Shown here in pieces: positions 26,843 to 35,702 of a stretch of DNA of 58,042 nt. Below the pieces are notes generated by a model that had not been told where the DNA came from, ran no database searches, and saw only the letters and a list, made by a program, of their open reading frames with translations. Source of the DNA: Candidatus Aristotella avistercoris (GTDB lineage Bacteria > Bacillota > Clostridia > Oscillospirales > Ruminococcaceae). The stretch spans positions 1 to 58,042 of the forward strand of contig CAJFOV010000015.1 of assembly GCA_904397835.1 (NCBI GenBank), given 5' to 3'. Every line of letters begins with the position of its first letter. The stretch's first letter is position 1. The translations under genes and the position numbers were made by a program.

Positions 26843-28018
26843 ATGGATGTTATGAGCATCGTTCAGCAGAACAAGGAGTATCTCTGCGATCTGCGTCATG
26901 AATTCCACATGTATCCTGAGACCGCTTGGAACGAGGTTTGGACCTCCAAGCGCATCCGGGAGGAGCTGACCAAACTGGGCATCCCCTATGTGGAGGTTGC
27001 CAACACCGCCACCGTGGCCACCCTGGAGGGCAAAAAGAAGAAGCCCGTCATCGGCCTGCGCTGCGACATCGACGCCCTGCCGGTCCAGGAGGTCAAAAAC
27101 CCGCCCTACAAATCCAGAAATGACGGCGTCATGCACGCCTGCGGCCATGACTCCCACATCACCATGCTGCTGGGCGCTGCCAAGATCCTCTCCCAGCACA
27201 AGGACGAGCTTGACTGCACCGTCAAGTTCATTTTCCAACCCTCTGAGGAGGTGTTCGAGGGCGCCAAGGCCATTTTGGACACCGGCGTGCTGGACGATGT
27301 GGACAACTTCTTTGGCATGCACATCTTCCCCTACCTGCCTGTGGGCACCATCTCTGTGGATGCTGGCCCACGGTACACCTCTGCCGACACCATGAAGATC
27401 AAGATCATCGGCAAGAGCGGCCACGGCGCCATGCCCCAGTTTGCGGTGGATCCCATCTATGTGGGCTGCCAGGTGGTCAACGCCCTGCAGAGCATTGCCA
27501 GCCGTGAGCTGGATCCCATGGACACCACAGTGGTGAGCGTCTGTGAGTTCCACTGCGGCACCCGCTGCAACGTCATCGAGCGTGTGGCGGAGCTCACCGG
27601 CACCGTGCGCACCTTCAGCCCTGAGGACCGCAAGAACCTGCCGGTCATCATCGAGCGGATCATCTCCAACACCTGCTCCGCCTTCCGGGCAGAGTATGAG
27701 TTCGAATACATCCCCGGACCCCCGGCAGTGATCAACGACCCCGTCTGCAGCCAGTGGGCTGAGGAGGGCGTGCGCAAGATCCTGGGGGACGAGGGCGTCA
27801 TCCACTACCGCGGCATCTCCGGCGGCGAGGACTTTGCCCTCATGCTGGACCGCGCTCCCGGCGTGTACGCCTTTGTGGGCTGCCGCAATGAGGCGAACGA
27901 CCAGTGCTACTCCCTGCACCATGAGCGCTTTGACCTGGACGAGAACGGCATGTTCAACGGCTGCGCCCTGTATGTGCAGTATGTCCTGGAGGCCCAGAAG
28001 CACCTGCAGGAGAAATAA
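26843..28018 (+). CDS. M20 family amidohydrolase
   Basis: A 391-residue M20D metallopeptidase/amidohydrolase, the group that deacetylates or hydrolyses N-acyl amino acids (hippurate, N-acetyl-diaminopimelate, indole-acyl conjugates). Metal-ligand blocks are seen: GLRCDIDALPVQE, HACGHDSHITMLLGAA, QPSEEVFEGAKAIL and GGEDFALM. The dimerisation domain begins at SADTMKIKIIGKSGHG. ATG 26843 lies nine bases after AAGGAG. It is 70 bases after glycerate kinase and probably in the same transcript. Exact substrate is unknown. Confidence 0.92.
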   Translation: MDVMSIVQQNKEYLCDLRHEFHMYPETAWNEVWTSKRIREELTKLGIPYVEVANTATVATLEGKKKKPVIGLRCDIDALPVQEVKNPPYKSRNDGVMHACGHDSHITMLLGAAKILSQHKDELDCTVKFIFQPSEEVFEGAKAILDTGVLDDVDNFFGMHIFPYLPVGTISVDAGPRYTSADTMKIKIIGKSGHGAMPQFAVDPIYVGCQVVNALQSIASRELDPMDTTVVSVCEFHCGTRCNVIERVAELTGTVRTFSPEDRKNLPVIIERIISNTCSAFRAEYEFEYIPGPPAVINDPVCSQWAEEGVRKILGDEGVIHYRGISGGEDFALMLDRAPGVYAFVGCRNEANDQCYSLHHERFDLDENGMFNGCALYVQYVLEAQKHLQEK

Positions 28019-28266
28019 CCCATCCCTTACCCTTTGGAATCTTCCACTTTCCTTTTGGCCCGTCCTCCCTGTGGGGGCGGGCCTTCCATTTGTCTTCCCC
28101 GAGCCGCCAGGAAAATTCCGAGGGGGATCCACCGGTTGGCCGGTGAGAGCACATACTGGCAGATGGTTCCCCCTCCCTGGGACGGCCCTGTCCCCGGTCC
28201 CTCTACCGGGGGATGTGGCCTTTCACTTTTTCTAAAAACAGCGCCTGGGCAAACCGCAGGCGGATA

Positions 28267-28315
28267 CAAAAATGCCGTCCATCCAAGGAATGATCCAAGG
28301 GTGGACGGCGTTTTT
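28267..28315 (+). terminator. Intrinsic terminator after the M20 gene
   Basis: Stem AAAATGCCGTCCATCC / GGTGGACGGCGTTTTT with two wobble pairs, then TTTTTCTCTTTT on plus. It sits before the convergent exporter gene. The rest of the 28019-28340 gap shows nothing else. Confidence 0.8.
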
Positions 28316-28340
28316 CTCTTTTACAGTGGACCGGGTCGGA

Positions 28341-29303
28341 CTACGCCTTCCCCTGGGGAAGGCTGGCACGTCTGGCCTTGAGCAGGTCCGGCACCAGTGA
28401 GACCAGGGATCCCGCCAGGATACAGGCGATACCCAGGAGCATGTTCAGGGTGATGGCCTCATGAAGAATGAGGAAGGCCAAAATGGGGGCCAAAATGGGC
28501 TTAAAGAAGAAGATCAGGGAGGTTTCGCTGGCGCTGGTCTCCTCCATGGCCATAAAGTAGCAGGCATAGCCCAGGCCGCTGTTGACCAGGCAGATGTAGA
28601 TCACCACAGGGAGCACATCCCAGCTGTAGCCGCCAAAGAGGGGGATGTTTGCAAACAGATCCAACCCCTGGCCGGCAAACCACTGGGCCACAGCGGGAAT
28701 TTTGGTCAGCAGAATAAACAGGAACATCTCCGTGCCCCCAAAGAGAAAGCTGCCGCAGGTCACTGTCAGGCCGCCGAAACGCTGGCACTCCTTCTTCCCC
28801 ATCACGCCATAGAGGGCGAAGAGGAGGGTGGAGATCAGTGCCAGGGCAATGCCCACAGGGCTCAGCTGAGTGTGCAGGGGGTCGATCAAAATGAGGATGC
28901 CCAGAATATCCAGGGCCAGTGCAGCCACCTGGTGTTTGCGGATGGGCTCCCGCAGGATCAAAAAGGCAAAGACCACCACAAAGATGGGGTTGCTGCTGAA
29001 GAGCACCGCCACCACTGAGGCCGGCGCCATGAGCAGGGCAATTTGGTAGATGGTCATGCTCAGCAGCACGCCGATGGTCCCCAACAGGGCAAACTTGGCC
29101 AGATCCCGCCTGGCAATGTGTACCCCCGGGCGCTTTTTCAGGGCGCCCCGGGCAAAGGGGATCAAAAACAGGCCCCCCACCAAAAACCGGGTAAAGGTCA
29201 TCTGCATGGGGTTAAAATGGCCGGACACCAGCTTGAGGGCGATCTCCATGGTGCTGAAGATGACAGTGGCCCCCAGAATATAGAGGAAACCCTTCTTACT
29301 CAT
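28341..29303 (-). CDS. EamA/DMT family transporter
   Basis: A 320-residue drug/metabolite transporter with ten predicted membrane helices in two EamA repeats (about 1-140 and 150-305). Visible family features include GATVIFSTMEIALKLVSG, LFSSNPIFVVVFAFLILREP at the end of repeat 1 and FFFKPILAPILAFLILHE at the end of repeat 2. It likely exports a small metabolite or amino acid. ATG 29303 follows GGAAGGGA by eight bases. A weak TTGACA-15-TATAAG promoter lies at 29355-29381. Confidence 0.9.
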   Translation of the reverse strand: MSKKGFLYILGATVIFSTMEIALKLVSGHFNPMQMTFTRFLVGGLFLIPFARGALKKRPGVHIARRDLAKFALLGTIGVLLSMTIYQIALLMAPASVVAVLFSSNPIFVVVFAFLILREPIRKHQVAALALDILGILILIDPLHTQLSPVGIALALISTLLFALYGVMGKKECQRFGGLTVTCGSFLFGGTEMFLFILLTKIPAVAQWFAGQGLDLFANIPLFGGYSWDVLPVVIYICLVNSGLGYACYFMAMEETSASETSLIFFFKPILAPILAFLILHEAITLNMLLGIACILAGSLVSLVPDLLKARRASLPQGKA

Positions 29304-29379
29304 TGTAACATTCCCTTCCATTCCGTCCTTTTTCACGGCAAAACATGGTTTTAGCTTATACCTTTCCCCCTGTTCTGTC

Positions 29380-29423
29380 AATAGAAACTGCCGCGCCGGA
29401 TCCTCTGCAATCCTGCGCGGCAG
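29380..29423 (-). terminator. Terminator of the helicase-eutW-DUF6440 operon
   Basis: On the minus strand CTGCCGCGC / GCGCGGCAG with an 18-base loop, then TTTCTATT. It starts ten bases after the DUF6440 stop codon. Confidence 0.65.
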
Positions 29424-29433
29424 CCTTGACCCT

Positions 29434-29640
29434 CTAGAGTTCCGGGTTGGTGGAGATGGTGGATACCAGGGGCTTGCCCTCCCGATCCAGAAGGGGCGTT
29501 AGGGATGTGCCCCCTCCAGCGATGCTGTAGGCCAGATAGTTGACACCGGTCTCCCGGTCCACCCAGATCTCCATGCTATAGAGGGCTCCCTGGGTATAGA
29601 CCTGCTCAAAACGCTCTTCTTTTTTTGCCATGTTGCTCAT
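29434..29640 (-). CDS. DUF6440 family small protein
   Basis: A 68-residue protein with the DUF6440 pattern KKEERFEQVYTQG, WVDRETGVNYLAYS, SLTPLLDREGKPL. Function is unknown; the family is common in Firmicutes, often near mobile or regulatory genes. The first ATG overlaps the kinase stop (ATGA); ATG 29631, nine bases after AGAGG, is an equally good start. It is the last gene of the helicase-kinase operon. Confidence 0.8.
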   Translation of the reverse strand: MSNMAKKEERFEQVYTQGALYSMEIWVDRETGVNYLAYSIAGGGTSLTPLLDREGKPLVSTISTNPEL

Positions 29641-31058
29641 CCTCTCTCTTCTTCCTGTGTGTCCTCGTTGCGAAAATCAAATACAGTACAGGTGCCAATG
29701 TTGTTGACTGTCACCATGAGGGTGCCGTGGAGCTTATCCTTGACGGTGGCCCGGACAATCTCCAGCCCCAGGCGGCCGGTGGAGGGCTGATGAACATCAT
29801 ATCCCACGCCGTCGTCCTGGATGGTGACAGTGTGGTAGAACCTGCCCCTCTCCACCTGGATCCAGACGGAGCCGGACCTGCGGCCCTCAAAGCCGTGGAC
29901 AATGGAGTTGGTCACCAGCTCGTTGATGACAATGGCGATGGCCACCGCCTGGTCATTGTCCACCTGGACCGGATCCCCCGACACCTGAATGGACAGCTGC
30001 TGTTCCCCGCTGGCAAGGCTCAGCAGATTCTGCCGGATCCGCTCAATGAGGTCCAACAGCCCCAGCCGGTCCCCCACGCCGCTGCGGCAGAGGATCTCGT
30101 GGATGGCGGCGATGGAGCGGATGCGGTTCATGCTCTCCTGCAGGGCCCGCACCGTCTCCGGGCTGGTGCTGCGGCGGGCCTGCAGGCTCAGGATGCTGGC
30201 GATGGTCTGCAGGTTGTTTTTGATCCGGTGGTGCATCTCCTGGACCACCACCGACTTGAGAATCAGCTCCCGCTCCTTCTGCCGGACATCGGTGATGTCC
30301 TCCAGAAGCATGACCACCCCGGTCTCGCTCCCCTGCTGGGGGACCTTGTAGCGGATGCGCAGGGTGGTCTCCCCCACGGTGGTCTCCACCATGGCCACCT
30401 CCCCCTGGAGCACCCTGTGGCTGTCCCCCCGGTAGTCCAGGGAGAGGTCGTCAAAGGTCATGCCCATCAGGCGCTCCCCAAAGCCCAGGCGGCGGTAGAT
30501 GTTCTGGGCCTCCGGATTCAGATAGACCGCCCGCAGGGATCCGTCAAAGATCACCACGCCGTCGCTGACGTGGTTGGTGACCAGGTTGGGGTTCCCCTCC
30601 CGGGTCACCAGGGCCTCGGTGAGCTGTTCGGTGGTCTTGGCCAGATCCCGGAGTTTTTCCCCCTCCACGATCTTGCTGGTCACATCCCGCTCCTGAACCA
30701 GAACGGCAAAGATCTTGCCCTCCCGGTTTTTGACAGGGGTGGTGTACTGTTTGACCATCCGGTTCTCCTGGGTCACCCCCTTGAGATCCCGCACTGGCAG
30801 CCCCGTGCGGAAGGCGCGGAAGACGGCGGGCTCCTTCTCCGCGCGCACGATCTCCCCCACGATGCTCCGCCGGTAGAGGGAGCCCTCCGGCTTTGCGTGG
30901 GCCACCACAATGGCGCTCTCCCCATCCAAGGTCATACAGTCCAAAAACAGATCTGCGTTGGTAAGCTCACTAAAGTAGGGGAGGGTCCCCTCCAGCTGGG
31001 ACAGCAGCTCCATCTCCTCCTGGGAAAGGTCCACATACCGTCTCCAATTCTCCTGCAC
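29637..31058 (-). CDS. eutW: EutW-like sensor histidine kinase (HisKA_2)
   Basis: A 473-residue soluble histidine kinase. It has an N-terminal kinase sensor domain like that of PdtaS/EutW (about 5-130), a PAS domain (about 155-260), the HisKA_2 dimerisation helix EMHHRIKNNLQTIASIL (phospho-His 276/277) and a HATPase domain with N box NELVTNSIVHG and DDGVGYD. There are no membrane helices. In Enterococcus, EutW senses ethanolamine and phosphorylates the ANTAR regulator EutV. The architecture matches, and eutV is in this window 16 kb away, so I call it EutW. The alternative is a PdtaS-type kinase for another ANTAR protein. Start is GTG 31058, nine bases after GGAGG. It follows the helicase gene by 54 bases. 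Confidence 0.8.
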   Translation of the reverse strand: MQENWRRYVDLSQEEMELLSQLEGTLPYFSELTNADLFLDCMTLDGESAIVVAHAKPEGSLYRRSIVGEIVRAEKEPAVFRAFRTGLPVRDLKGVTQENRMVKQYTTPVKNREGKIFAVLVQERDVTSKIVEGEKLRDLAKTTEQLTEALVTREGNPNLVTNHVSDGVVIFDGSLRAVYLNPEAQNIYRRLGFGERLMGMTFDDLSLDYRGDSHRVLQGEVAMVETTVGETTLRIRYKVPQQGSETGVVMLLEDITDVRQKERELILKSVVVQEMHHRIKNNLQTIASILSLQARRSTSPETVRALQESMNRIRSIAAIHEILCRSGVGDRLGLLDLIERIRQNLLSLASGEQQLSIQVSGDPVQVDNDQAVAIAIVINELVTNSIVHGFEGRRSGSVWIQVERGRFYHTVTIQDDGVGYDVHQPSTGRLGLEIVRATVKDKLHGTLMVTVNNIGTCTVFDFRNEDTQEEERG

Positions 31059-31112
31059 CCATGACCACCTCCAATTCTGTTGCGCGGGGCAACTGCTCCT
31101 TTTCTGGGCCCC

Positions 31113-33767
31113 TTACTCCAGAGCGCCCTTGACCTTCTGCCTGGAGATGCATCGATCCTGCCGGTTGGCCAGGGCGCATTTGCGGGCCTGCAGAAGGATC
31201 CGCCGTCCTGCGGCGTTCCTGGTGTAGACCGCCTCATACCGGCCGATGAAGCGCTCCATACATTTGGCAAACAGAAGGGCGTCCTCCTTGCGCTTGGCAA
31301 AGCAGTCCGGCACAGCAAAATAGCCGTCGTTTTTCCCGCTGCGGTTGCTCCGGTACAGCAGGTACCGCTGATTGTCCACTGGCGCAAAGAACTCCTGGAC
31401 GCACTGGGAAAACAGGGTCTTATCCCGGCCGGTCCCTCCCTGGAGGCAGACCAGGTAGAAGGGGGCATCTGCCTCCGTCTCCACCCGGCTCTCCGAGGTA
31501 TCCAGCTGGCCCGTCTGTTCCAGGGCGGCGCGCAGCCCCTCGCCAAAAGCCCGCAGGCGGCCCAGTGGGGTGCCGAGGGTGAGGAGCCGTTTGATACAGG
31601 GGAGCTCCGCCACAGCCAACACCATGGTATAGATGGTATAGATCCCCTGCTCGGTGAGGACATCCACCCGCCCGCTTGCCACCAGATAGAGGGTGATGGC
31701 TGCCGTGGCGGCCACCACAAGGCCCCGGACCACCATGCTGCGCAGGGCGTCAAAAAACAGCACCGTGGTGAGCAAAGGTTTTTTCACCCCCGTCTCCCGG
31801 ACTGTCTCAATGCAGTCGCAGATGGCCAGGGAGCGGTCCCAGCGCTCCTTGAGGGTCTGGCGCTGGGCGGATTGCTCCAGCATCCTCTGGTTGATCCGCC
31901 GGATGTTGCTCCGGGTGAAGGGCCGCTCAATGGCGGTCAGGCGCTGGATGCCGTTTACAATCTCATCCCGCTCATAGTGCAGCCCCAAAAAGTGTTCCAT
32001 CCGCCTGGAGAGGTTGCAGTAGTCCTCGCTGTCCCCCCTGCTCCACTCCTCCTGGGGGGTGACGCAGACCAGGTGCCAGATGTTGCTGGTCTTGTCCGGC
32101 TGCTGCCGGAAGACCCGGATGGCCCGGCCCCGCATCTGGTTGCTGAGCATATAGGAGCCCACAAAGCTGGCCAGAATCAGGGCGTTGACACAGGGGGAGT
32201 CCCACCCCTCCCCCAGGAGGGATTTTGTCCCCACCAGCACCTGGAACTGCCCCTGGACAAACAGCTGGGTCATGAGATCTGTCATAAAGTGCCGGTCCCC
32301 GGAGACCTCCACCTTTACATAGTCGGTCAAAGCCCCGGCCTGGGTGAAGGAGATCTGCTCCGGATGCTCCGCCAGCTCCAGCAGGGCGCCGGTGGCCTGG
32401 GCAGGGATGATGACCACCGTCCCGCAGAGGACCCCCAGCTTCACCGGACAGCCGTTTGCCGCCGCACCCCGGCGGATCTGCTCAAAGAAGGGGATCACCC
32501 CCAGGCTGTCCACATCTCTGGTGGGATCCCCCAGGGCGCTCTCATATTCCCGCCGGATGTAGTCCGCCAGCACCAGGAGCCTCAGATCCCCCTGCAGCTG
32601 TTCATATTCATGGAGCACGATGGTGCGGATGCCCTCACACTTGCCCACGGAGTGGATCATTTTGCGCTCCAAAGTTGGGTTCATGGTCAGGGTGACGGTC
32701 CGCTTCTCAATGAGGTCATCCGTCTTCATGGCCCGGATCAGCTCCTGGCGGTAGGCGTTTTCCACCGTGTAGGAGTCCCCATCGTCAAAGAGGAAGCCCT
32801 GGAGCAAAATCTCCATCCACTTGGGGGACAGGGGTTCCAATGTCTCAAACCCCAGCAGGTCCTGGAGCGCCCTGGGACAGGGCACCCCCCGCGCCTGGAG
32901 ATAGATCAGCATGGACGAGAGATAGGCCGGCTGCTCCAACATGGCCTCCTCGCTGGCGGCTCCGGTGAGAAAGGGATGGGTCTGCACCGCCTGGAGGAAG
33001 ATGTCGTCCGCCACGAAGCGTTTGATGGCACAGTCCACATGGTCACGAAAGGCCCGGAGCTTTTCCAGCTCCCCCCTGGTGGGGCAGGTGAAATAGACAT
33101 AGTCCTGGTGAGGGCAGAGGGTTCCCTCCTTCACCAGCTCCGGCACCGTAATCTCCTCATCGATCTCCCCGCACATGGACACATACTTTTCCCACATGGC
33201 GGGGGTGGAGTCGTAGGGGGGCGTGGCCGTCAGGGAGATGGTATCCAGGCCGGGGAACTGCCCCTTCAGCTGCTCCAGGGCCTTCCACCATTCGCTGCGC
33301 AGGTGGTGGCACTCATCCAGGCACAGGGTGCCAAGGCCCCAATTCCGCATCTGGGCCACCAGGTCGAAATCCCTGTAGTCCACCTCCTCCTGGGCGGCCA
33401 GCTCGCCCTCCTCCCGAAGGGTTCCCGTATACCGGGTCATGGCGCTGTGGAGGGCCTGATAGGTGGCCACGGTGATCCACTTGGGGGCCCGCAGATTTTG
33501 GGAGATCAGATCCTCCCCCTGTGTCCCCTGGAGGAAATCTGTCTGAATGCGCCGCACCCACTGTTCCCGGATGGTGATGGTGGGGGCCAGAATCAAGGTG
33601 GGGCGGTCCACCCGGCGGATCAGCTCAATGCCCAGGGTGGTTTTCCCGGAACCGGGTGCCGCCACAATGTGCACCTTGTGGTCGGCAAGATAGGCCCCGC
33701 ACCGGTCCAGCACCCGCTGCTGGTAGTTGCGCCACCTGCCATGGAACTGTAAGATCTCTTGAAGCAT
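31113..33767 (-). CDS. Large SF2 DEAD/DEAH-box helicase with membrane segments
   Basis: An 884-residue superfamily 2 helicase of the UvrB/type III-restriction fold. Motif I AAPGSGKTT (36-44), motif II DECHH (151-155), motif III LTATPP (179-184), motif V GTKSLLGEGWDSP and motif VI QMRGRAIR (544-551) are all present, so it should hydrolyse ATP. Unusually, residues about 679-697 and 706-722 are hydrophobic enough for two membrane helices, followed by about 160 residues with PFYLVCLQGG and YLLYRSNRSGKNDGYF, which I do not recognise. No nuclease or methylase is adjacent. Start ATG 33767 follows AGGGGG by seven bases. It has its own extended -10 promoter and is followed by the EutW-like kinase gene. 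Possible roles: RNA remodelling, DNA repair or phage defence; none is proven. Confidence 0.85.
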   Translation of the reverse strand: MLQEILQFHGRWRNYQQRVLDRCGAYLADHKVHIVAAPGSGKTTLGIELIRRVDRPTLILAPTITIREQWVRRIQTDFLQGTQGEDLISQNLRAPKWITVATYQALHSAMTRYTGTLREEGELAAQEEVDYRDFDLVAQMRNWGLGTLCLDECHHLRSEWWKALEQLKGQFPGLDTISLTATPPYDSTPAMWEKYVSMCGEIDEEITVPELVKEGTLCPHQDYVYFTCPTRGELEKLRAFRDHVDCAIKRFVADDIFLQAVQTHPFLTGAASEEAMLEQPAYLSSMLIYLQARGVPCPRALQDLLGFETLEPLSPKWMEILLQGFLFDDGDSYTVENAYRQELIRAMKTDDLIEKRTVTLTMNPTLERKMIHSVGKCEGIRTIVLHEYEQLQGDLRLLVLADYIRREYESALGDPTRDVDSLGVIPFFEQIRRGAAANGCPVKLGVLCGTVVIIPAQATGALLELAEHPEQISFTQAGALTDYVKVEVSGDRHFMTDLMTQLFVQGQFQVLVGTKSLLGEGWDSPCVNALILASFVGSYMLSNQMRGRAIRVFRQQPDKTSNIWHLVCVTPQEEWSRGDSEDYCNLSRRMEHFLGLHYERDEIVNGIQRLTAIERPFTRSNIRRINQRMLEQSAQRQTLKERWDRSLAICDCIETVRETGVKKPLLTTVLFFDALRSMVVRGLVVAATAAITLYLVASGRVDVLTEQGIYTIYTMVLAVAELPCIKRLLTLGTPLGRLRAFGEGLRAALEQTGQLDTSESRVETEADAPFYLVCLQGGTGRDKTLFSQCVQEFFAPVDNQRYLLYRSNRSGKNDGYFAVPDCFAKRKEDALLFAKCMERFIGRYEAVYTRNAAGRRILLQARKCALANRQDRCISRQKVKGALE

Positions 33768-33816
33768 CTGCGCGCCCCCTGTCCACCCGCTGTCAGGCGG
33801 GTTCGTGTACCCTCTC

Positions 33817-33845
33817 ATTCTACCAAATTTCTTGCCCCTTGACCA
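33817..33845 (-). promoter_or_regulatory. Promoter of the helicase-eutW operon
   Basis: TGGTCA (33845-33840), 17 bases ending TGG, TAGAAT (33822-33817): extended -10 type. The leader contains a 6-bp hairpin ACCCGC / GCGGGT with hexaloop CTGACA just before the ribosome site. That loop lacks the A1/G4 pair of ANTAR targets. Confidence 0.55.
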
Positions 33846-34026
33846 GCCGGTGAAACATGTTTCTGCACCCTGGTATGGACTGGCTCTCATCAAGTGGGAT
33901 GGCCCGCTCAACTGGATGACTCCCCACCCCTCTTGGGTCCTGCAGGGGCAGCTGCCCGCGATTTACACAGTGGCAAACCGGGCGTCAGAAGCCTGTGTGC
34001 CGTCCCCCACAGCGGGCCAATAGAGC

Positions 34027-34058
34027 GGACCCCCTGGGGAGGGTTCTCCAGGGGGTCC
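34027..34058. terminator. GC-rich hairpin after eutG (end of eut operon)
   Basis: GGACCCCCTGG / CCAGGGGGTCC, 11-bp stem, 10-base loop, 12 bases after the eutG stop on the minus strand. No T tract follows, so termination may be incomplete and some eut transcripts could read into the helicase-eutW operon. Apart from the helicase promoter, nothing else is seen in 33768-34070. Confidence 0.5.
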
Positions 34059-34070
34059 CATGTATGGCAA

Positions 34071-35198
34071 TCAAATCGAAGAGGAATAGCTGTTCAAATA
34101 GAGCTCCCGCAGCTCCTGGGCGGTGGGAATTCTGGGGTTGGTCCTGGTGCAGGTGTCCGCCAGGGCATCCTGGACCATGTCGTCCAGTTTGGCGCAGAAA
34201 TCCTCCCGCGCTACCTTCTGAGAGGCGATACCCCCAGGGATGCCCACGGTCTTGCGCAGCTGCCGCACCGCACGAATCAGGCTGCCCGCCCCCACCTGAA
34301 CCTGGTTGCAGGGCAGGTTCAAACACCGGGCCAGTTCGCAGTAGCGCTCCGCCGCCCGCTGGGATCCTTTGGCGTTGTAGGCCATGACCTCGGGCAACAG
34401 CAGAGCGTTGCTGCGCCCATGGGGGATGTGGAACTTTGCCCCCAGGGCATGGGCCAGGCTGTGGCTGATGCCGAGGTTTGCGTGGTTAAAGGCCACCCCC
34501 GCCATACAGGAGGCATTGTGCAGGTGTTCCCGGGCCTGGATATCCTGCCCATTCTGGACCGCCTGTGGCAGGTACTGGAACACCAGAGCCAAGGCCTTTT
34601 GGGCCAGCGCGTCGGAAAAATCCGTGGCGTCTGTGGAGACATAGGCCTCAATGGCGTGGGTGAGCACATCCATCCCTGTGTCGGCCGTCACCGAGGGCGG
34701 CACGCTCAGGGTGAAATCTGCATCCAAAATGGCCACATCCGGCAGCAGCCGGTCGTCCACCAGGGGAACCTTATCCTGGGCCTGAGGATCGGTGATGACC
34801 GAAAAGGAGGTCACCTCCGTCCCGGTGCCGCTGGTGGTGGGGATCACCACACACAGCGGCTTTGGCCGTGCGGTGATCTGGGTGTAGAGGAAGCTCATGG
34901 CCTTGGCCGTATCGATGGCGGAGCCGCCCCCCAGGGCGATGACCGCATCCGGCAGATCCTGGGCCTGGCGGACCACCCCCGCCACCACCACATCGGTGGT
35001 GGGGTCCGGCACCACCTCAGAAAAGATGTGGAACCTGGCCCCCATCTGCTCCAGCACCTGGGTGACCCGCTGGACCATGCCCGACTGGACCATGTAGGGG
35101 TCGCAGACCACACAGGCGTTGGTGATGGGCAGCTTTGTCAGCTCCTGAAGGGAGCCGTGGCCCATAAATACCTTGGTCTTTAGAATAAAATGATTCAT
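34071..35198 (-). CDS. eutG: Iron-type alcohol dehydrogenase, EutG
   Basis: A 375-residue group III (Fe-dependent) alcohol dehydrogenase reducing acetaldehyde to ethanol and recycling NAD+ inside the compartment. It has the nucleotide region ALGGGSAIDTAKAMSFLY, TTSGTGTEVTSFSVITD, and the iron-ligand stretch with HANLGISHSLAHALGAKFHI followed by PHGRSNALLLP. ATG 35198 lies five bases after GGGAGGG. It is the last gene of the eut operon, 30 bases after eutP. Confidence 0.93.
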   Translation of the reverse strand: MNHFILKTKVFMGHGSLQELTKLPITNACVVCDPYMVQSGMVQRVTQVLEQMGARFHIFSEVVPDPTTDVVVAGVVRQAQDLPDAVIALGGGSAIDTAKAMSFLYTQITARPKPLCVVIPTTSGTGTEVTSFSVITDPQAQDKVPLVDDRLLPDVAILDADFTLSVPPSVTADTGMDVLTHAIEAYVSTDATDFSDALAQKALALVFQYLPQAVQNGQDIQAREHLHNASCMAGVAFNHANLGISHSLAHALGAKFHIPHGRSNALLLPEVMAYNAKGSQRAAERYCELARCLNLPCNQVQVGAGSLIRAVRQLRKTVGIPGGIASQKVAREDFCAKLDDMVQDALADTCTRTNPRIPTAQELRELYLNSYSSSI

Positions 35199-35228
35199 CT
35201 GCTCCCTCCCCTCTGGAGACATGGTTTG

Positions 35229-35687
35229 TCATTCATCCTGCTGCGCAAAAATCCCCTGTTCCACCAGGTAGGCCTTGATCTCCTCCAGGCCGGTCTGCTC
35301 GGTGTTGCTCACCCGAAAAATTCTGCGGCACCCAGCCATATCCAGATAGGCCTCGGCCCGCTGGATCTGCTTTTCATCCGATGCAAGGTCAATCTTGGTC
35401 ACCAGGCCGATGACGGGCTTGGTGAACATGGTGGCAAAGGAGGGGGCAAAGATGCACCCGTCGTCGGTACAGTCCTGGAGCAGGATGATGAGATCCGCAT
35501 CCGCCGCCGTCACCAGCAGCGCCCGGTAGAGGTTGCGGTTTTCCACATACTCCCCCGGGGTGTCAATGGCGTTGTTGATCCACTCAATCTGCTGGGTCTT
35601 TTTATATTTGAGCTCCCAATGGTTGATGGCCTGGCAGAAGGTGGTCTTGCCCGCTGCCGTGTGGCCAATGAGCATCATCCGTTTCAT
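35229..35687 (-). CDS. eutP: EutP/PduV-like P-loop protein
   Basis: A 152-residue small Ras-like P-loop protein. Walker A is GHTAAGKTT (8-16), the switch region has DTPGEYVE, and TKIDLAS is the NKxD-equivalent. EutP/PduV proteins are compartment-associated; a Salmonella EutP has been reported to have acetate kinase activity and PduV binds the shell. Start ATG 35687 follows GGGAGGGGG. Lies between eutS and eutG. Confidence 0.9.
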   Translation of the reverse strand: MKRMMLIGHTAAGKTTFCQAINHWELKYKKTQQIEWINNAIDTPGEYVENRNLYRALLVTAADADLIILLQDCTDDGCIFAPSFATMFTKPVIGLVTKIDLASDEKQIQRAEAYLDMAGCRRIFRVSNTEQTGLEEIKAYLVEQGIFAQQDE

Positions 35688-35702
35688 GGCGTGTCCCCCT
35701 CC

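Noticed and set aside
31080-33752. An 890-codon open frame on the plus strand, antisense to the helicase
   Set aside because: The minus strand has complete helicase motifs and a ribosome site. The plus frame has a His/Gly/Leu-rich composition typical of antisense reading in GC-rich genes and no start signal.
33768-33816. An ANTAR-type hairpin in the helicase leader
   Set aside because: It has a hexaloop (CTGACA), but A1 and G4 are missing and there is only one hairpin.
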